A stretch of DNA of 9,586 nt from Ilumatobacter sp. (lineage in GTDB: Bacteria > Actinomycetota > Acidimicrobiia > Acidimicrobiales > Ilumatobacteraceae), in the NCBI GenBank assembly GCA_029263275.1, contig JAJCXU010000074.1:1-9586 (forward strand), written 5' to 3'. Of this stretch, positions 7,094 to 9,586 are shown piece by piece. Under the pieces are notes generated by a model. It worked only from the letters and a program-made list of their open reading frames with translations. It ran no database searches and was not told where the DNA came from. The position numbers and the translations under genes are program-made. Positions within the stretch are counted from its first letter, which is position 1. The number at the start of each line of letters is the position of its first letter.

Positions 7094-7861
7094 ATGACTC
7101 GTCTCGACAAGATCGACCTCACCAGTGCGATCGGCAGAGCTGACTATGAAACTCGGCTCGCGGCAGCTCAGCAGCGGTTTCTCGAGCTTCGACTCGAACT
7201 CGGTGGCCACCTTGCTCACGAGGGGCAGTCCGAAGGCCGGATCGGTCCTGGTCTCCTCATCGTGATGGAGGGTTCAGATGCCGGCGGCAAAGGCGGCGCC
7301 ATCAAGCGCATGGTCGAGCCGCTCGACCCGCGCCACTACAGCGTCTATAGCTATGCGGCTCCCGACTCGCGCGAACTTCGCCACCACTTCTTGTGGCGTT
7401 TCTGGGCAAAGGTTCCTGGCAAGGGCGGCATGTGTGTGTTCGACCGCAGCTGGTACGGCCGTGTGCTCGTCGAACGCATCGAGGGGTTCGCGTCGCGAAC
7501 GGAGTGGACCCGGGCGTACGACGAGATCGTCAACTTCGAGCGCGGCCTCGTGGAGGAGGGCGTGATCCTCGTGAAGTTCTGGATGCATGTGAGCCCCGAT
7601 GAACAGTTGGACCGATTCAACAAGCGGGCCGAGGATCCACTTCGCAAGTGGAAACTGACCGAGGAGGACTGGCGCAACCGCGACAAACGTGATGCCTACG
7701 ACGAGGCCGCCGAGGAGATGTTCGAGCGAACCGACCATGCCGCGGCACCCTGGGACGTCATCCCCGCAGATCAGAAGAAGTGGGCGCGCATCGCGGTCCT
7801 CGAGACCACGATCAAGCGCGTCGAGGCAGGTCTCGACCTCTGGAACGAACGCTCGGGCTGA
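7094..7861 (+). CDS. Polyphosphate kinase 2 family protein (polyP:nucleotide phosphotransferase)
   Basis: PPK2 enzymes move phosphate between polyphosphate and nucleotides (NDP/NTP, or AMP/ADP), linking polyphosphate stores to the nucleotide pool. This 255-residue, single-domain protein has the P-loop EGSDAGGKGGAIKR (59-72), the Walker B-like CVFDRSWYGRVLVER (114-128) and the lid segment with EDPLRKWKLTEEDWRNRDKRDAY (about 180-202). Near the end, APWDVIPADQKKWARI (218-233) is also a family hallmark. The AAPDSRELRHHFLWRFW stretch and DRSWYGRVLVER look most like the polyP:AMP phosphotransferase type (class II), but class I or III activity cannot be excluded by reading alone. ATG 7094 is chosen because the leaderless promoter points exactly at it; upstream in-frame starts would run back through trpF. 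Its stop lies 5 bases from that of the convergent Lrp-type gene. Confidence 0.92.
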   Translation: MTRLDKIDLTSAIGRADYETRLAAAQQRFLELRLELGGHLAHEGQSEGRIGPGLLIVMEGSDAGGKGGAIKRMVEPLDPRHYSVYSYAAPDSRELRHHFLWRFWAKVPGKGGMCVFDRSWYGRVLVERIEGFASRTEWTRAYDEIVNFERGLVEEGVILVKFWMHVSPDEQLDRFNKRAEDPLRKWKLTEEDWRNRDKRDAYDEAAEEMFERTDHAAAPWDVIPADQKKWARIAVLETTIKRVEAGLDLWNERSG

Positions 7862-7866
7862 GTCAG

Positions 7867-8298
7867 TCAGCGGAGCACGGACGTGAGCAGCAGGCTGGTC
7901 TCGCTGTTGACCACGCCATCGACGGCCCGGATCTGACCAAGCACACGATCGAAGTTTCCGAGCGACACCGTTCGCACCTCAGCCACCAGATCCCAGCCAC
8001 CATTGGTCGTGTGGAGCGAGTGGATCTCGGGGAAGCCACGCAGCCTCTGGATCACGTCGTCAGTCGTACGTCCTTCGACTTCGATGAGCGATATCGCCCT
8101 GACCGACCGCGGGTCGTTCTCTTCTCGAACTCGGACGGTGAACCCGAGCACGGTGCCAGATTGCACGAGCCGATCGAGTCGGCTGTTCACTGTTGCTCGT
8201 GTGACACCCAGCCGTCGGGCCAAGGTCGCCACCGGCTCGCGGCCGTCGGCGCGGAGCGCTGACAGCAAGCGTTGATCGAGATCATCGAGCTGCTGCAT
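7867..8298 (-). CDS. Lrp/AsnC-family transcriptional regulator
   Basis: A 143-residue protein with the standard Lrp/AsnC layout: an N-terminal winged helix-turn-helix (LDDLDQRLLSALRADGR, then ATLARRLGVTRATVNSRLDRL with the recognition helix around residues 33-44) and a C-terminal ligand-binding/oligomerisation RAM domain (about 66-140; FPEIHSLHTTNGGWDLVAEV is the effector-pocket region). Such proteins form dimers to octamers and respond to amino acids. It is divergent from ornithine cyclodeaminase across 104 bp, so it probably regulates that gene, and itself, in response to ornithine, citrulline, arginine or proline; this is inferred from context. ATG 8298 is chosen because the family normally starts just before LDDLD and a TACAAT -10 box precedes it; an upstream in-frame start would add 23 unrelated residues. 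Confidence 0.93.
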   Translation of the reverse strand: MQQLDDLDQRLLSALRADGREPVATLARRLGVTRATVNSRLDRLVQSGTVLGFTVRVREENDPRSVRAISLIEVEGRTTDDVIQRLRGFPEIHSLHTTNGGWDLVAEVRTVSLGNFDRVLGQIRAVDGVVNSETSLLLTSVLR

Positions 8299-8305
8299 GA
8301 AGCAG

Positions 8306-8311
8306 ATTGTA
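8306..8311 (-). promoter_or_regulatory. -10 box of the Lrp-type regulator
   Basis: TACAAT on the minus strand, one base from the TATAAT consensus, at -13 to -8 of ATG 8298, so transcription should begin on or one base before the start codon. It overlaps the 6-bp palindrome TGTACA (8308-8313), a possible part of an autoregulatory site. The -35 region is weak. Confidence 0.55.
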
Positions 8312-8329
8312 CATTTCGGAGTTTCATCT

Positions 8330-8366
8330 TGCCCACTCCAATGCACACAATGCTTCGGTTTGGGCA
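8330..8366. promoter_or_regulatory. Candidate operator between the Lrp-type gene and ocd
   Basis: An inverted repeat TGCCCA (8330-8335) / TGGGCA (8361-8366) is centred at 8348, nearly midway between the two divergent -10 boxes. Inside it AATGC is directly repeated 9 bases apart (8340-8344, 8349-8353). TTCGG occurs at 8315-8319 and 8354-8358, 39 bases apart. Spaced repeats of this kind suit a multimeric Lrp-type protein, but arms are short and chance occurrence is plausible. Confidence 0.25.
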
Positions 8367-8390
8367 TGGCAGCTCCATACTGCTCAGTCG

Positions 8391-8396
8391 TACCGT
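8391..8396 (+). promoter_or_regulatory. -10 box of ocd
   Basis: TACCGT lies at -12 to -7 of ATG 8403, the same geometry as at the RDD and PPK2 genes, predicting a leaderless ocd mRNA. No convincing -35 is seen at 17 bases, which would suit a promoter that depends on an activator such as the adjacent Lrp-type protein. Confidence 0.55.
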
Positions 8397-8402
8397 GACC
8401 TC

Positions 8403-9455
8403 ATGTCCAACACCACCGTTCGCTTCGTCGATGTCCAACACATGATTCGCTGGACCGCCGAGCAGGGCGTCGAGCAGATCATCGCCGGCATCGTCGGCTA
8501 TCTCGAAGACGACTTCCGGCGGTGGCCATGCTTCGACAAGACGCCACGCGTGGGCAGTCACTCCGATGTCGGCGTCATCGAATTGATGCCGACGAGCGAC
8601 GGGGTCGAATACAGCTTCAAGTACGTCAACGGCCACCCGTCGAACCCACAGAGCGGGTTCCAGACCGTCACGGCGTTTGGTGTGCTCTCCAACGTGGCCA
8701 CCGGGTACCCGACCTTCTGGACTGAGATGACACTGCTCACTGCGTTGCGCACCGCCGCGACCTCTGCCATGGCAGCCAAGCACCTCGCTCGTTCCGACGC
8801 TCGCACGCTGGCGCTCATCGGTACCGGGACGCAGAGCGAATTCCAGGCGCTCGGCATGCGTTCGGCGCTCGGCATCGACACGCTGCGGATCTGGGACACC
8901 GACCCCCAAGCGATGGAAAAGTTCGTCCGCAACGCCGCGCCCCTCGGGTTCGACATCCACGTCGCCTCGAGTGCACTCGACGCGGTCACCGGTGCCGACG
9001 TCGTCACGACCTGCACGGCCGACAAGACCAACGCCACCATCCTCACGGCCGACATGCTCGACGTCATGGCCCCAGGCGTCCACATCAACGCGATCGGCGG
9101 TGACTGCCCCGGCAAGACCGAACTCGACGCCGCGATCCTCACCCGAGGCGACGTCTTCGTCGAGTTCCCCGAGCAGACCTTCATCGAGGGTGAGATCCAG
9201 CAGATGCCCCGCGACTTCCCAATCACCGAGCTGTGGGAAGTGATCAGCGACCGCGCCACTGGCCGCACCGCAGCCGACCAGATCACCATCTTCGACTCGG
9301 TCGGCTTCGCGGTCGAAGACTTCGCCGCACTGCGCTACGTGCGTGACGCCGTCGAGGGCACGGAGTTCTACGAGACGGTCGACTTGATCGCTGACCCCGA
9401 CGACCCGAAGAACCTGTTCGGCCTCGTCACCGACGCAGCGCTCGTCGCGGTCTGA
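8403..9455 (+). CDS. ocd: Ornithine cyclodeaminase (EC 4.3.1.12)
   Basis: This enzyme converts L-ornithine to L-proline and ammonia using tightly bound NAD+. The 350 residues match the length of the Pseudomonas putida enzyme. Conserved parts in order: RVGSHSDVGVIELMP (49-63); FKYVNGHP with Lys73 (equivalent of Lys69); the strand and Arg of LRTAATSAMAA (Arg116, equivalent of Arg112); the dinucleotide-binding GTGTQSEFQ (140-148) after LALI; INAIGGDCPGKTEL with the catalytic Asp234 (equivalent of Asp228); VEFPEQTFIEGEIQQ (253-267); and the late TIFDSVGFAVEDFAALRYV (295-313). The GGDCPGKTEL and KYVNGHP blocks favour true ornithine cyclodeaminase over alanine dehydrogenase or other mu-crystallin-family members. 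ATG 8403 is supported by its leaderless promoter. It forms an operon with the CtlX-like gene beginning one base after its stop. Confidence 0.95.
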   Translation: MSNTTVRFVDVQHMIRWTAEQGVEQIIAGIVGYLEDDFRRWPCFDKTPRVGSHSDVGVIELMPTSDGVEYSFKYVNGHPSNPQSGFQTVTAFGVLSNVATGYPTFWTEMTLLTALRTAATSAMAAKHLARSDARTLALIGTGTQSEFQALGMRSALGIDTLRIWDTDPQAMEKFVRNAAPLGFDIHVASSALDAVTGADVVTTCTADKTNATILTADMLDVMAPGVHINAIGGDCPGKTELDAAILTRGDVFVEFPEQTFIEGEIQQMPRDFPITELWEVISDRATGRTAADQITIFDSVGFAVEDFAALRYVRDAVEGTEFYETVDLIADPDDPKNLFGLVTDAALVAV

Positions 9456-9456
9456 C

Positions 9457-9586
9457 ATGTCGATGCAGGCCCCATCATCGGTGGTGGTGATTCGGCCGCA
9501 TCACTTCGCTCCCAACCCGGCGACGGCCGGTGACAACAGCTTTCAAGCAGTCGACGATCAGCGCACGGCCGACACCATTGCCGCCG
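9457..9586 (+). CDS. CtlX-like / arginine-deiminase-related hydrolase, first 43 residues only
   Basis: An open frame begins at ATG 9457, one base after the ocd stop, and continues past the window end. Its start reads MSMQAPSSVVVIRPHHFAPN, then PATAGDNSFQ. The V-x-x-IRP-x-x-F-x-x-N-P-x-T-A-x-D-N-x-F-Q pattern is what I associate with the N-terminus of the arginine-deiminase-related/CtlX group in the amidinotransferase superfamily. CtlX proteins are described as hydrolysing citrulline to ornithine, the substrate of the upstream enzyme. The catalytic Cys/His region is off the window, so the reaction is inferred from the N-terminus and context only. ATG 9463 is an alternative start two codons in. 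Translation is probably coupled to ocd. Confidence 0.7.
   Translation, partial: MSMQAPSSVVVIRPHHFAPNPATAGDNSFQAVDDQRTADTIAA

Noticed and set aside
7857..7871. Small hairpin GCTGA-GTCAG-TCAGC spanning the PPK2 and Lrp-type stop codons
   Set aside because: A 5-bp stem without T-runs; its symmetry partly follows from two facing TGA stops, so it is not a convincing bidirectional terminator.
8187..9458. A 423-codon open frame on the minus strand opposite ocd
   Set aside because: It lies antisense to a clearly conserved enzyme, its protein is an unstructured Asp/Val/Gly/Arg-rich string with no motif, and long antisense frames are expected from codon bias in high-GC DNA.
1..9586. CRISPR array, insertion sequence, phage or tRNA signals
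   Set aside because: Reading both strands shows no spaced direct-repeat array, no transposase or integrase motif and no cloverleaf-like tRNA end; nearly all sequence is accounted for by ordinary genes.

Overview
The window is high-GC DNA (about 60-65% G+C by eye) with densely packed genes on both strands. The start sites look actinobacterial: several genes have a TANNNT -10 box exactly where transcription would begin on the first base of the start codon (leaderless mRNA). Gene content (choline-O-sulfate use, trpF-trpB-trpA, a PPK2 kinase, ornithine cyclodeaminase) fits a free-living aerobic actinobacterium, perhaps a marine Acidimicrobiia/Ilumatobacter-like lineage. That placement is inference from codon style and protein flavour, not a database match.

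Layout. 1-416 (minus) is the N-terminal part of a small lipoprotein of unknown function. 578-3810 (minus) is a two-gene operon, betA then betC, joined by a GTGA overlap. BetC (choline sulfatase) releases choline from choline-O-sulfate and BetA (choline dehydrogenase) oxidises it towards glycine betaine; betB and betI are not in the window. A nearly perfect 29-base palindrome sits just inside the 5' end of betC. 3867-4397 (plus) is an RDD-family membrane protein, diverging from betA and overlapping the trpA end by 11 bases. 4387-7035 (minus) is trpF-trpB-trpA, the last steps of tryptophan synthesis, in which TrpB carries Asp where the family's catalytic Glu is expected. 7094-7861 (plus) is a one-domain polyphosphate kinase 2-family enzyme. 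7867-8298 (minus) is an Lrp/AsnC-family regulator, divergent from 8403-9455 (plus), ornithine cyclodeaminase. One base after it begins a truncated gene resembling the arginine-deiminase-related/CtlX (citrulline hydrolase-like) family.

Together: the right end looks like a regulated citrulline -> ornithine -> proline module, and the left end a choline-O-sulfate -> choline -> betaine module. Both feed nitrogen metabolism and both end in molecules that can act as compatible solutes. The trp genes and PPK2 are ordinary housekeeping/energy functions. I see no CRISPR array, phage gene, transposase, rRNA or tRNA. The least ordinary items are the palindrome at the betC start, the Asp substitution in TrpB, and the uniform leaderless promoter geometry.
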